Source: CAZKTS01 sp964555735
GTDB taxonomy: Bacteria; Actinomycetota; Acidimicrobiia; IMCC26256; PALSA-555
DNA length: 5,652 bases
Assembly (NCBI GenBank): GCA_964555735.1
Contig: CAZKTS010000028.1
Coordinates: forward strand, 1-5,652
Direction of reading: 5' to 3'
Position 1 is the first letter of the stretch; each line of letters opens with the position of its first letter. The notes below the pieces were generated by a model, which was not told the DNA's origin, ran no database searches, and saw only the letters and a list, made by a program, of their open reading frames with translations. Made by a program: the position numbers and the translations under genes. Shown one piece after another: positions 5,564 to 5,652 of this stretch.

Positions 5564-5652
5564 TTGATCTTGATCTTGATCTTGATCTTGATCTTGATCT
5601 TGATCTTGATCTTGATCTTGATCTTGATCTTGATCTTGATCTTGATCTTGAT
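5546..5652 (+). repeat. Perfect hexanucleotide tandem array (TTGATC)n running off the window
   Basis: Seventeen complete TTGATC units plus five bases, 107 bases without a single deviation, reach the last base of the window, so the true copy number is unknown. The unit is 33% GC in an otherwise GC-rich segment and each unit carries one GATC. On the plus strand one of the three frames has TGA every second codon. The minus strand has no stop in the array in any frame. The first units also form the outer right arm of the adjacent palindrome. Confidence 0.97.

Noticed and set aside
5467..5652. Minus-strand coding region entering from the right through the hexamer array
   Set aside because: All three minus frames are open through the array and stop between about 5466 and 5508. 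They would encode only dipeptide repeats (Gln-Asp, Ser-Arg or Ile-Lys) and a short unrelated tail. No domain or codon bias supports a gene, though it cannot be fully excluded.
5546..5652. CRISPR array or DnaA-box cluster
   Set aside because: The repeats are contiguous six-base units without spacers, and TTGATC does not resemble the DnaA box TTATCCACA.

Overview
The window is a high-GC bacterial segment with codons strongly biased to G/C in the third position. It most likely comes from an actinobacterium. The main pointers are a coenzyme F420-dependent luciferase-like oxidoreductase very close to the mycobacterial Rv3520c type, a RipA/PcsB-like peptidoglycan peptidase, frequent GTG starts and TANNNT-type -10 boxes. 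The class Acidimicrobiia would fit, but that is an inference from style and not a demonstrated placement.

Layout. Six protein genes fill positions 85-5452 almost without gaps. (1) 85-1152 (+): a secreted NlpC/P60 peptidoglycan hydrolase with a long N-terminal coiled coil. (2) 1228-2235 (+): a secreted six-bladed NHL-type beta-propeller. (3) 2254-3261 (-): an unusual fusion of an Abhydrolase_2 carboxylesterase with a thioredoxin, convergent with gene 2. (4) 3374-4414 (+): the F420-dependent LLM oxidoreductase, divergent from gene 3. (5) 4452-4949 (+): an ECF-type sigma factor. (6) 4946-5452 (+): a single-pass membrane protein that overlaps the sigma gene by four bases. It is probably the sigma factor's partner, with a Pro/Thr stalk and a Gly/Ser tail outside the cell.

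After the last stop codon there is no gene. Positions 5455-5563 form a long, nearly perfect palindrome with 42-nt arms and a 25-nt loop. Its right arm runs straight into a perfect hexanucleotide tandem array (unit TTGATC, 17 full copies plus 5 bases) that continues to the last base of the window. The outer part of the left arm is made of degenerate copies of the same hexamer in inverse orientation. This AT-rich structure in a GC-rich setting is the most unusual thing in the window.

How the genes relate: genes 1 and 2 are both exported and could both act at the cell envelope. Genes 5 and 6 form a translationally coupled regulatory pair that plausibly senses an envelope signal. Genes 3 and 4 have no visible functional tie to the others. 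No mobile-element genes, tRNA, rRNA or CRISPR array were seen.
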